A DNA stretch of 64,000 nt from Arthrobacter livingstonensis (GTDB lineage: Bacteria > Actinomycetota > Actinomycetes > Actinomycetales > Micrococcaceae). A model generated the notes under the pieces. That model worked only from the letters and a program-made list of their open reading frames with translations, was not told where the DNA came from and did no database searches. The position numbers were made by a program, and so were the translations under genes. The stretch lies in assembly GCF_003219815.1 (NCBI RefSeq), contig NZ_QJVD01000021.1, forward strand, positions 28,395-92,394, in the 5' to 3' direction. Shown here piece after piece: positions 28,341-36,704 of this stretch. Numbering within the stretch: the stretch's first letter is position 1; every line of letters begins with the position of its first letter.

Positions 28341-29149
28341 CTTTGACGCTTGACTCGATCCTACGGAGCGCCGGCATCGACCCCGCATATTCTCAGGCGA
28401 TCCGGCATGCCTATGTCAAGGAGCACGAGGACACCGGCCTGCAAGGCATCCATGCTGATTCGTCAGACCAAGAGATCCTCACCTACACCAGCGAGCAGTC
28501 GGCGAAGCCACGAATCTTCCCCGTTGACCCGCCGCATATTTGGGTCGTATTCGTCCGCGAGGGCGGTGACCGGGCGCGCCTGTGGTCAGTACTAGAGAAC
28601 CGTGGCGAGATTTCAAACGACGGGGCCCTCCGCACTTTTGATCTTGCGGTGTCGGACCATTTGGCGGATCTCAGGAACCGGCTCGTGATTGGCTGGAAGT
28701 CACCCCGCACCTGGCGGCTCAACGGCCCGACGGTGGCCGGTTACCCGGTTATGGAAATCGCCGATGCCCAGCCGGTGCCGTTCCCGGGCTTCGACCGAAT
28801 AGTCCTGGATTTTACCCAGCTTCAGGCTGTGATGCGCGAACACCGTTACGCTTCATGGCGAACCGCGCTCTCCTCGGTAGCCGGTATCTACTTAATCACG
28901 GACACCCGCGATGGACGTCAGTACGTCGGCAAAGCCGATGGCGTTGAAAGTATCCGCCAGCGCTGGAGTGAGTACGGCAGGAACGGCCACGGCGGCAACG
29001 TCGAGCTACGGAGCCTCGATCCCCAAACGTTTCGTTTCTCCCTGCTGAGGGTATTCGACCCCGTGACTCCAACTCGCACGATCGACGAGTCCGAGATTCA
29101 CTTCAAGAAGGCGCTGGACACGCGCAGACACGGATTGAATCGCAACTGA
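28337..29149 (+). CDS. GIY-YIG family endonuclease
   Basis: A 270-residue protein. Its C-terminal half is a GIY-YIG nuclease: SVAGIYLITD (Gly183-Ile184-Tyr185), RQYVGKA (Tyr196-Val197-Gly198), IRQRWSEYG with candidate catalytic Arg207/209, DESEIHFKKAL with Glu251/253 as metal ligand, and the closing TRRHGLNRN asparagines. The first 170 residues form an unassigned domain that could bind DNA or the partner. It is translationally coupled to the upstream methyltransferase-like/HEPN-like protein, suggesting a restriction-type pair in which this is the DNA cutter (inference). Confidence 0.8.
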   Translation: MTLTLDSILRSAGIDPAYSQAIRHAYVKEHEDTGLQGIHADSSDQEILTYTSEQSAKPRIFPVDPPHIWVVFVREGGDRARLWSVLENRGEISNDGALRTFDLAVSDHLADLRNRLVIGWKSPRTWRLNGPTVAGYPVMEIADAQPVPFPGFDRIVLDFTQLQAVMREHRYASWRTALSSVAGIYLITDTRDGRQYVGKADGVESIRQRWSEYGRNGHGGNVELRSLDPQTFRFSLLRVFDPVTPTRTIDESEIHFKKALDTRRHGLNRN

Positions 29150-29161
29150 GTGTGAGGTGGC

Positions 29162-31111
29162 CTATTGCTTCGCGGCCATCAGCTGAAAATCGTCGTTGAT
29201 CTTCAGCACCAGTGACAGCAGCAGCCGGAGGAGTGTTATGTACGCCTCTTTGTGTGCAGCAACGTCTTCGGGATCGGCGTTTGTTCCGTGTGCGTACCTG
29301 TTTCGAAGGTCTGGTCCATCACTGAACTCACTTTTGTTGAGGAAGAAGTTGAAATAGCTTGCCTCGGCCGACGTCAGCAGAGTCGGGTTGAATTCCAGCC
29401 AACCTTTTTCGACTAAGGAAAGCGCCGCGGCCTGTCTGCCCGCGCCGTAGTGGCCGTAAGGTCCGGCCTCGCGGTAGTGGATGTCGCCAAGTACAGAGAT
29501 GAGGTCCAGATTCGAAAACTCGATTTGACCAGTATTAACGGAAACTAGTCCCTCTGAAACCATCCAGTCCACTCGTTCTTGCTGATAGTTGCGAAGCACG
29601 TCGTATCTCACCTGATTCTCGATGACCAGATTTACGAAACTTCTGGCCCGAAGTCCTTGGTTGATATAGGTGAGTCCGGACTGGTCGCGGAATAGGAGAT
29701 CAAGGGCACGCCGGCAATCGCTGTTGGTTCTGCGTTGTACGTACTTGTGCTCTACCAAGCTGGGAATTTCACCCCACGGCTTTGGTGAGGACGTCATGCG
29801 TAATAGCTCTGGGTCCAGCTCGTCCTCAGCGCAGTAGAGAGTGAACTTCCTAGAGATGCTCTCCATCTCTGCGGAGATGTGACGGCAGCGTTCCAGGAAC
29901 GAGCTTCCCGGGCTAGACGCCGAATAGTAGAAGTTCTTCGCACCAAACTGGTCGACGAGATATTTGCGGAAGAACCAGGACACTGTGTCTTCAATCTCGA
30001 CGCCGTTGTGGTGGAGGAAATTCGAGTAGGCGTGCGTCCCCTCAGCGGTGAGAGCATCCATGCGCATGAAAGCTTGCCTTCGGGGGTAGGTCTCTTTGCC
30101 TGTGACGAACAGGACTTGAAGTGCTCCGATCTGGGCACTGAACGAAGGCATTGTGAGTAGCCCCTGACGATCTAGATAGCCCACCACTGTTACGAAGTTT
30201 GATAAGATCTGCTCTGGTTCCAGTGTAGAAGACAAGTATTGTCCGCCGAATGAGCGAACATGCGTCATGCCACTAACATTAGAGTCAACGCATTCAATAA
30301 CCGGCTGACGTTGCTCTGGAGCAATCCGAACTCCGTAACCGTTATTCATCAGGGTGGTATCTTCGTTCGCGAAAAGCTCTTGAATGAGCTCCGCGTGGCG
30401 CTTCTTCGCTTGAAGTCGGATCTTCGGCGTGAGCCCAAAGTCCTCCTTATCGTTCGCCTCCGCTATCGCTTGGACATAGTTGGGATGCGGTGACGCGCTT
30501 TCGATGTACGCGCTCAAAAGTTGCGCTGAGTCTCGGCTGGTGAACCTCGAGGGGAAGGTGTAAGAGTTGCTGGAGTTCTTGATCATTCGCTGTCCGACCA
30601 ACAGCTCACCGTTTCGAGGATCTGCAAGCAGAGCGTCACGAAGGCGTCGGTCGTGCTGCTTCACGAACTGACGATTGGACAGCATGATCCCCAGCGGAAT
30701 TTGCGCCTCTACTAGGGCTTCGAAGAGAGCTTGGCCGCCAATTTTCTTGGCGACATCGTGCCTGTTGAGGAGCGTAATCAGGTCCTCCGCGTACTCGTAC
30801 TCAAACTCGCCCAAAACCTGGCCAACATTCGACGAGGTAAGGCTTGCAAAGAAGGAAGCCAGTTGTCCTCGTAGATCACGAGCTGACGACTCTAGCTTTT
30901 CTAGCTCTTGTTGATCGAAAGACCTCGGGAGGATGCGGTTTTCCTCGAAGGCGAGTGCGTTGTACAGCTCAAGTACATCGTCCAATGAGTCGATCTCCCG
31001 GCCGCTATAATACTCCTGAATCAGCGCGACCGCCTCTGCGGACGCCCACACGTTGGGGGCGTCCAGTGGGCCATAGAACTTGACCCTCGGGGGAGTCTCT
31101 GATTCTTCCAT
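29162..31111 (-). CDS. Large protein with C-terminal HEPN-like motif, probable defence gene
   Basis: A 649-residue protein of no family I can name. It is mostly helical and hydrophilic. Near the C-terminus, DLRNRYAHG (Arg603, Asn604, His608) is a textbook RNxxxH HEPN motif followed by a helix (AYITLLRLLLSLVLKIND), so a HEPN ribonuclease or toxin-like function is possible. It converges on the GIY-YIG gene (12-base gap) and diverges from the 230-residue unknown at 31222, with a 110-base shared promoter region. The start ATG 31111 has only a weak Shine-Dalgarno. The location inside a defence island supports an antiphage role; the evidence is motif and context only. Confidence 0.6.
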   Translation of the reverse strand: MEESETPPRVKFYGPLDAPNVWASAEAVALIQEYYSGREIDSLDDVLELYNALAFEENRILPRSFDQQELEKLESSARDLRGQLASFFASLTSSNVGQVLGEFEYEYAEDLITLLNRHDVAKKIGGQALFEALVEAQIPLGIMLSNRQFVKQHDRRLRDALLADPRNGELLVGQRMIKNSSNSYTFPSRFTSRDSAQLLSAYIESASPHPNYVQAIAEANDKEDFGLTPKIRLQAKKRHAELIQELFANEDTTLMNNGYGVRIAPEQRQPVIECVDSNVSGMTHVRSFGGQYLSSTLEPEQILSNFVTVVGYLDRQGLLTMPSFSAQIGALQVLFVTGKETYPRRQAFMRMDALTAEGTHAYSNFLHHNGVEIEDTVSWFFRKYLVDQFGAKNFYYSASSPGSSFLERCRHISAEMESISRKFTLYCAEDELDPELLRMTSSPKPWGEIPSLVEHKYVQRRTNSDCRRALDLLFRDQSGLTYINQGLRARSFVNLVIENQVRYDVLRNYQQERVDWMVSEGLVSVNTGQIEFSNLDLISVLGDIHYREAGPYGHYGAGRQAAALSLVEKGWLEFNPTLLTSAEASYFNFFLNKSEFSDGPDLRNRYAHGTNADPEDVAAHKEAYITLLRLLLSLVLKINDDFQLMAAKQ

Positions 31112-31221
31112 GCTCTCATCGTATTTGGGTCCTGCGAAAGAAGATGCCGATACGACTCATCGGCAATGTCAGTGGTCGTTGTTATGTTATTGGTAAAGAA
31201 CTTGGACAAGGGAGTTGGGTA

Positions 31222-31914
31222 ATGTCGCTGGTACCGATCGCACTATCACGGCTAGGCGAGAATGATTCACGCGAAGGACAAAACACACGAGCCTTGAAGT
31301 GGCTGCTAGCGCAACCCGGCGGCCGCATTGTGGTCGTCACCCCACGTCGTGATTTCAACGGTGAAAGCCTGAACCGACTTGTTGCCCTACCAGAGGTCAT
31401 ACATCAATCCTGGCGCGGATTCGTTGCTGGCTCTTTCCGCGGGCAGCGTGTGCTCTACGCCTGGCCAGATCGTAAGCATCTCAATGATGTTTGGGATACG
31501 GAAGCGGATGCGATCGCGGTCATCGAATGGAGCGAGTTGGCTACCGCCGAATGGATCGAAGATGTAAATCCTGTCCAGCTTCTTCCGGGAAAGATGATTG
31601 AACCGTTTATGAAAGCAGCCAATTCGCTCGTTCCATTGCACAACGGGGTCGACGGGATCCTCGAACACATCGCATCGATGGCCGCTGGATACTCTCCTGG
31701 CTTGAAGTGGAACGAGGAAGACAAGCTCAAAGCCGACATGATGAACCGCCCCGACCGATGGGCCACCATTACGGTTGAGCAAGTTCGTGCCAAGTGCCGT
31801 CATCTCGGAATGAGTCCTAAAGACGTAGACACTGTCGCTGAGATTCTTCAGCGGCGCAAGGACGGCCGACGCTTCAACGTGCGCTCTTCTTATCGCACCT
31901 TCCAGTTCGCATAG
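31222..31914 (+). CDS. Hypothetical protein in defence island
   Basis: A 230-residue soluble protein that I do not recognise. It begins MSLVPIALSRLGEND and contains an alternating hydrophobic core (GRIVVVTPRRDF; GQRVLYAWPDRKHLNDVW; AIAVIEWSELATAEWI) and a basic C-terminal end. I chose ATG 31222 because AAGGGAG lies just upstream; an extra 26 residues could be read from ATG 31144 but would overlap the divergent promoter region. It is divergent from the HEPN-motif gene and may be its partner. Confidence 0.5.
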   Translation: MSLVPIALSRLGENDSREGQNTRALKWLLAQPGGRIVVVTPRRDFNGESLNRLVALPEVIHQSWRGFVAGSFRGQRVLYAWPDRKHLNDVWDTEADAIAVIEWSELATAEWIEDVNPVQLLPGKMIEPFMKAANSLVPLHNGVDGILEHIASMAAGYSPGLKWNEEDKLKADMMNRPDRWATITVEQVRAKCRHLGMSPKDVDTVAEILQRRKDGRRFNVRSSYRTFQFA

Positions 31915-32276
31915 TCTGACCGGCTGAGGACCCGGCCCCAACATGGCCGCCGTTGATAGGCACTGTGGTGTTGTCGAGGCACAAGCACATGTGAGTCTTG
32001 CGGCCAGAGTCCCGTAGACGGTGAGTGCTGCGGGGGATCTTTACCGTTGATTCAAAAACATCAGTCCATCATGTTGGTCGCGCGGGACAGAGTCGCAAAC
32101 TGGTCCATGAAGATCATGCCCATTTCTGATTCCAGAGTCCACAATCATCCGGAGACTTTGAAAGGAGTGCCAAGGCCCTGCCAGGCACCTCTAAAAGCCA
32201 TGGCATTTGAGTGAAGCACATGAAGGTCGGCAACGAATATATGCGCCACTCAAGATATAACGCAATATGAACGGCA
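31915..32276. other. Degenerate DNA with no supported gene
   Basis: 362 bases with frequent stops in all frames and patches of coding-like composition, adjacent to the decayed recombinase. I cannot assign them. This is probably remnant mobile-element sequence. Confidence 0.4.
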
Positions 32277-32820
32277 GCGGATCGGCTATGTGAAGGCCTC
32301 GAGTGTCGACCAGAGATTCACTCGCCAACTCTCCACCCTGGCGGCAATAGATTGCCTCTTCGAAGAGGCTCAACCCGACGACCAACGAACCGGACGCACC
32401 GCCCTAGTCGAGATGATCACGTCCGCGCCGGCAGGTGACACTCGGTGTTTGCCTCCATGGACTGGCAGACCAAGTGGTAGGCCTGAGCCAGATCGTCGAT
32501 GAGCTGACCGCCAAGAACGTCATCGTGGAATTCATGGCAGCGGGGACCCAATTGCGTGCGAGAGCCAAGGATCCGTTCGCGAAGTTCCAGCTGAACAATG
32601 GGGCCTCATTCGCACAGCTGGAGAGTTCCATCAGCAAGGAACGCCAAGCCCAGGGTTTCAAAGCAGCCGTGGTTCGCGGTGTCTAAAAGGGCAAAATGCC
32701 GAAGCGCAATCCGGAAAAAGTCACCCAAGCACGCGAAATGAATAACGCCGAACGTGCCTAACGCTAGGATAGCCTGAGAACTCGGAGTCGATCGCTCCAC
32801 CCTGTACCAGAAACTGGACC
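32277..32820 (+). pseudogene. Decayed serine recombinase (resolvase/invertase)
   Basis: Three fragments of a Tn3-type resolvase/DNA invertase can be read in order. RIGYVKASSVDQ with FEEAQPDDQRTGRTALVEMI lies in one frame (from 32278). VGLSQIVDELTAKNVIVEF and FAQLESSISKERQAQGF lie in the next frame (from about 32445). After an in-frame stop at 32684 come KGKMPKRNPEKVTQAREM and a decayed C-terminal helix-turn-helix. The intact family reads IGYxRVSSxDQ and continues with ERQxEGI and STLYRRL. A frameshift near 32450 and several stops make it non-functional. It marks an old transposon or recombination scar beside the ABC-3C locus. Confidence 0.75.
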
Positions 32821-33093
32821 ACGTCGAGGATGTTGGGAAAGATCCACCGCCCGGAGAAACATGAATAGATCATAAGCGGACCTACTCACCGATCCATATT
32901 TAATGAAGATTCTCAACTATCGAACAAAATTATACAAATGAATACGATGCCCGCATTAGTCGCCCCAGATCGAAGAAATGAGACCCGCTTATACCCCGTT
33001 TCGAGTGGGTGTTGAATAGTTCATTCAACACTTAGGCCGCTATTCACACAAAAAAGATCAACTCGTCCCAAAGAAACAGGAAAATACCCACCC

Positions 33094-33252
33094 ATGGAAA
33101 CAACGTTGAGCATCATTGCTTCGGTACTTTCAATTATCGCCACGGGGGTAGGCGGTACAGCGCTTTATAGGGTTAGTAAGATAAGCTCTAATCAGGAAAT
33201 AAAAGGAAATAAGAACAAGCAGGTAAGCGGAAATCACAATAAAATAAAATGA
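33094..33252 (+). CDS. 52-residue membrane peptide at head of the ABC-3C operon
   Basis: Short gene starting METTLSIIASVLSIIA. One transmembrane helix (residues about 5-27) is followed by a polar tail with repeated Gly-Asn pairs (IKGNKNKQVSGNHNKIK). It ends at TGA 33250-33252, overlapping the next ATG (ATGA). The next protein begins with the same Gly-Asn-rich style (GSGNIQINGSNNTI), as if both came from one longer protein. The DNA is AT-rich like the genes behind it. Ribosome-binding sequence is weak (CAGGAAAA). Likely a membrane-acting effector part of the system; the alternative is the N-terminal part of a frameshift product. Confidence 0.6.
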   Translation: METTLSIIASVLSIIATGVGGTALYRVSKISSNQEIKGNKNKQVSGNHNKIK

Positions 33253-33827
33253 TCGGGAAAAAGTTATCCATTCACGGTAGCGGTAATATCCAGATAAATG
33301 GTAGCAATAACACTATCCTAGGACTCGCATACGAGAAGTCAAAGCTCACTCAGTCTAAGGTTCACCAATTGCTACTTATGGTTATCGCGGCATTGGATGA
33401 AGGAGGTCACGGCCACGACTTGACAATGGAGTTTCCCGTAGGCGTAAGGCAAAAACTGCAGTACAATAATGCAACGAAATATATTAGTATCTTTCAACAT
33501 CAGTTGATTCACTTTTCAACGATCGATGAAGTTGCTCAAGAAATTCCAAGAAGTGAAGACATTCTAAAACAATTATATAGAATGTATGCCAATACGGCCA
33601 CCTATGACGTGGATGGACAGCCGTTGGTTGGAGACGGCTCGACGCAACTCGATAAGATATCCGAAGAACTGGTAAATCTTGTCATCAATGATCTTAATTA
33701 CAACCCAGACGTAGTCACATATGAAGACATAAAGAATTTCGTTGAATCGCTAATGATGTACGGGGTTTGGAAGTGCAAGGTTCTGTTGAAGCCGAATAAC
33801 CCAGAGGTTTCCATTGCTTCTTCTTGA
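33249..33827 (+). CDS. ABC-3C system C-terminal-domain component
   Basis: A 192-residue protein. A short Gly/Asn-rich start (IHGSGNIQINGSNNTI) leads to a helical domain with SEDILKQLYRMYANT, LDKISEELVNLVINDL and FVESLMMYGVWKCKVLLK. That layout resembles the common C-terminal domain of the variable component in ABC-three-component conflict systems. In those systems this domain is normally fused to an N-terminal effector; here the effector slot is nearly empty and may be filled by the separate membrane peptide. It overlaps both neighbours (ATGA upstream, 14 bases downstream). Family assignment is by eye. Confidence 0.55.
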   Translation: MIGKKLSIHGSGNIQINGSNNTILGLAYEKSKLTQSKVHQLLLMVIAALDEGGHGHDLTMEFPVGVRQKLQYNNATKYISIFQHQLIHFSTIDEVAQEIPRSEDILKQLYRMYANTATYDVDGQPLVGDGSTQLDKISEELVNLVINDLNYNPDVVTYEDIKNFVESLMMYGVWKCKVLLKPNNPEVSIASS

Positions 33828-34059
33828 TAAGAATAAGTCGCCGACTAGAACTGTGTACTATATCTCTGCTGTAACAAATCACTTGCTCAAAATCGGCGAC
33901 CCTCGCGGGTACGCGGATTTGTATAGGCAAGTTATGAACTATATTCCGGCCAGCGCTTCGAGTGAGGTCTTTTTTACTCTGGCACTAGACTTCCTGTTTT
34001 TGACTGGAAAAATAAACGTGAACGACAATGGTGAAATCTATGTACTTAAAGAATCTTAG
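33814..34059 (+). CDS. ABC-3C middle component (MC6-like)
   Basis: An 81-residue protein that reads LLLDKNKSPTRTVYYISAV, then a second helix region ending in TLALDFLFLTGKINV. This closely follows the pattern of the small middle component type 6 of ABC-3C systems (DKxxSPxxxxxY then ALDFLxxLGKI). It starts at TTG 33814 with a 14-base overlap on the preceding gene and overlaps the ATPase gene by 32 bases. It is thought to bridge the ATPase and the effector component. Confidence 0.65.
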   Translation: MLLLDKNKSPTRTVYYISAVTNHLLKIGDPRGYADLYRQVMNYIPASASSEVFFTLALDFLFLTGKINVNDNGEIYVLKES

Positions 34060-35758
34060 AATTATCAACACGAAAACTATGGTCACACTTCGATCTGTCA
34101 CTTTTAATCAGGGTGCGAATTTCGTCGTTGATTCGGAGACTTCGAGTCGCCACAACAAGGTTGGAAAAACGACATTTTTACGCTTGATAGACATTGCAAT
34201 GGGGGCGAATGATCGTTCCATGCTTTATAAAGACAAGGAAACAAACACAACAAATAATGGACTTAAAGGTATAATCACAGATCAAAAACTTTGTGTAGAA
34301 ACTGTGATTACTAGCGCCCCTCTACATCTCTCGCGCAGCCCGCATGAAACCACATTGAGGGTCGATCTGTTCCCAGGGGGTCAATACTACATTAATGGAG
34401 GTAGCATACCTCAAAAGGAATATCAGAGCTTTCTTAATAATTTGATATTTTCTAATTCTACGAATGTTCCAACTTTCCGCCAACTGATTGGAGCGTTTGT
34501 TCGAGTTTCTTTGGCGGGGGACAACAGTGCATTGCTTCGCTACCTGAATTCGTTTACCAGGAAAGCAGAATACAGATCTGTATACAGTTTCCTTCTTAGG
34601 CTAGAAGACCCTGAGCTTTCTATGAAAATTTCAAAACTGTCCAGTGACTTTGAAAAGAATAAGGAGGCCAAATCGAGGTATGTCAAGATCATTGACAGTC
34701 AGGATGAAGAGGCGCTTGCCCAAATCCTTGTTGCATTAGAGCAGAAGCGAAAGGATTTGGATTTTCAGATTGCAGATCTTGTTGATCCCGAAGAATTCAA
34801 GGCCAATAGAGAAGTCTTTAATGAAGTACGTGATAGCTATTCTCGAACTTCTGATCGTGCTGCACGCCTATCTTACGAAATAGACCGGGCAATCGAATCC
34901 TTGCGAGATGCGAGAATCGAGTTATCTGAGCGAACCGACCTAGATATTGTTCGAGAATTTTTCGATGAGATGTCATCTCTTATTCCAACTGTGAGCCATA
35001 ATTTTGAGGAACTGATTCTTTTTAATGAAAAGCTCTCTCAGAATAAAATTGCATTTCTAGAAGAGTCTATCGCTGTTTTGGTTGGTGAGCTTGAACTGGT
35101 AAATGAATCCCTGGTTGAGCTTGAAGCTTCTAGTGGTGACTATTTTGCGGTAGTCGCCTCGGGTGAAGTTGACAGTTATGTAGATAAATTAGAGAGCTTA
35201 AACTCAGTTAACGTTCGGATTGGTTCAGTAAAGGAATCAATTGAGACTCTTGAAGAATTCGACAATAGGGGCCTCACGCTCTCTGAAGAGATGGAGGAAT
35301 TGCGTTCACTTATCCGTGAAGAGGGTGCGTTACCCGAATTGCAGATTTCCAAGTTTAATGAGATTTTTACTGCAATAGCTCAGGAGATTAATGGTGAAAG
35401 CCCTATTCTCTTGTATTCATCGGACGTAAATAAATTTCCCGTTGGATTTGCCGACATTGATGGCTCGAGCACGGGTACCCGGAAGTCTCTGATGGCGGCT
35501 TATGATTTTGCCTATCAATTATTCGCTCGAGCCGAACAAATAGCTGCTCCAAGGTTCGTCGTCCATGACATAGTTGAGAATATTGAAGGCGATGACTTTG
35601 GAACAATTGTTCAGTTGTCAAATGATCGGTCGATCCAATATGTTGTCGCTGTGCTTCAGGAGAAGCTCGACTCCTCAGGTATACCTAAAGAAGTTCAGGA
35701 AAATGGGACTATTATCTCCCTCTCTAGTAAGAACTTATTATTTCCCGGCGGTAAATAG
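34028..35758 (+). CDS. SMC-like ABC ATPase of the ABC-3C system (DUF2326 type)
   Basis: A 576-residue SMC/Rad50-like ATPase. The Walker A equivalent is NKVGKTT (43-49). A long coiled-coil middle (about residues 200-440) follows, then a signature-like GSSTGTRKSLMAAYDFA and Walker B/His region FVVHDIVENIEGDDFG (His513-Asp514, Glu517) as in DUF2326 proteins. Such ATPases are the sensor/motor of ABC-3C conflict systems, probably recognising invasive nucleic acid. ATG 34028 gives MVKSMYLKNLRI; the second Met (34040) is equally plausible. The gene is AT-rich (the 60 bases from 34201 contain 24 G+C) against a GC-rich background, indicating recent transfer. Confidence 0.75.
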   Translation: MVKSMYLKNLRIINTKTMVTLRSVTFNQGANFVVDSETSSRHNKVGKTTFLRLIDIAMGANDRSMLYKDKETNTTNNGLKGIITDQKLCVETVITSAPLHLSRSPHETTLRVDLFPGGQYYINGGSIPQKEYQSFLNNLIFSNSTNVPTFRQLIGAFVRVSLAGDNSALLRYLNSFTRKAEYRSVYSFLLRLEDPELSMKISKLSSDFEKNKEAKSRYVKIIDSQDEEALAQILVALEQKRKDLDFQIADLVDPEEFKANREVFNEVRDSYSRTSDRAARLSYEIDRAIESLRDARIELSERTDLDIVREFFDEMSSLIPTVSHNFEELILFNEKLSQNKIAFLEESIAVLVGELELVNESLVELEASSGDYFAVVASGEVDSYVDKLESLNSVNVRIGSVKESIETLEEFDNRGLTLSEEMEELRSLIREEGALPELQISKFNEIFTAIAQEINGESPILLYSSDVNKFPVGFADIDGSSTGTRKSLMAAYDFAYQLFARAEQIAAPRFVVHDIVENIEGDDFGTIVQLSNDRSIQYVVAVLQEKLDSSGIPKEVQENGTIISLSSKNLLFPGGK

Positions 35759-36704
35759 CCTTGGCTATGGCAAGGTCATTGGTAGCGAGCTCATTCTGAC
35801 GATTTTTTGTGCGGGTGGGTGTCTCTGGCATTGCACCTGGTCGAGTGGGCGATGTGTGAGGACCCGGACAGCCACTGGTGTTGAGCGGCGTACACCAATT
35901 CGACGTTCTGTAGCCATGTTGTCCGCCGCTTTTCCGCCAAAAGGGGCGCTTAGTGACTCGGTTGGACATGATTCCTACGCTTACTAGACGTTGGGTGATT
36001 TGGGTGGAGTAATAGTCCGGACGTGAGTCGAAGGTGCGCATGGAGCATCCGTGGACGCGCTGGGGTTTGAAGCTGGTTATGGATGTCTAAAACGGCAATC
36101 TGGATTCGAACCGACTCGCCGTAAACTCTCCACAATCAATGCAAACTGGAGAGTGTTTAGTACCTGCCATTGTTCTGCTGTGCCTGTGGAAACGCTGATC
36201 AATGCAGGGGGTTGGCAGTGGGTGGCAACCCGATACTTGTAAAACGGGGTGACAAACGTTGAAAACTCTTGATAAATGTCAGGCGTCGAATATGCTTCTG
36301 ACCTGCGGCGATAGCATTCTGCGTCCATTGGCCCGGAGAATTGAGACTGCTTATCCGACGAAGCAATATCGGTTCGAATGTCCAGGCGCCCGGTTTGCTG
36401 AGAGTGTCGCTGACTTCGTCTCATGTCGTACCGTGGGTACCAGCTGGTCATCAGCAATGGGCAGGCGGGCGCGCCGTGGCTGACCCAACTAGTACGGGTG
36501 AACCTCTGTGACTCCTCCTTAATTTCACCCTTTGCGGCATACTGGGATCACCCGGCGAGCGTGCCGATGAATGCTAAGCATTGTTTCCGGTGCATGTCTC
36601 GATGCTCCCCTGGGCGGCAACCGTGATCGGCGGGGCTGGGCCAGTCTGTGTCCCTGAGTTAGGCTAGGGCGATCGACCACAGTTGGCCGGCAGGAGGACT
36701 GAAA
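35759..36704. other. 946-base decayed stretch after the ABC-3C operon
   Basis: No intact gene. The first 280 bases hold an IS3-like transposase remnant on the minus strand. The remainder (to 36690) has only short open frames without ribosome-binding sites, plus a weak inverted repeat ACTCTCC/GGAGAGT near 36124-36153. The last bases carry the AGGAGG that serves the next gene. Confidence 0.45.
35780..36041 (-). pseudogene. IS3-family transposase (rve) remnant
   Basis: On the minus strand, YYSTQITQRLVSVGIMSN resembles the QYTSxxFTERLxxAGIxxS segment of IS3-family OrfB. After a frame change, DNMATER matches the DNAxAE catalytic-glutamate motif and VELVYAAQHQWL the following helix. The frames are broken and the rest of the element is gone. 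Assignment is from short motifs only. Confidence 0.4.

Noticed and set aside
19196-29149. BREX or DISARM system
   Set aside because: The methylase-like gene suggested it, but there is no PglZ, BrxC, DrmA or phospholipase-D gene; the locus is type I R-M plus a separate pair.
29162-31914. HEPN-MNT toxin-antitoxin pair
   Set aside because: The divergent 230-residue protein lacks the nucleotidyltransferase GSx(D/E)xD motif.
36102-36115. GGATTCGAACCGAC, similar to a tRNA T-loop
   Set aside because: The surrounding sequence does not pair as a T-stem or acceptor stem; no tRNA can be folded.
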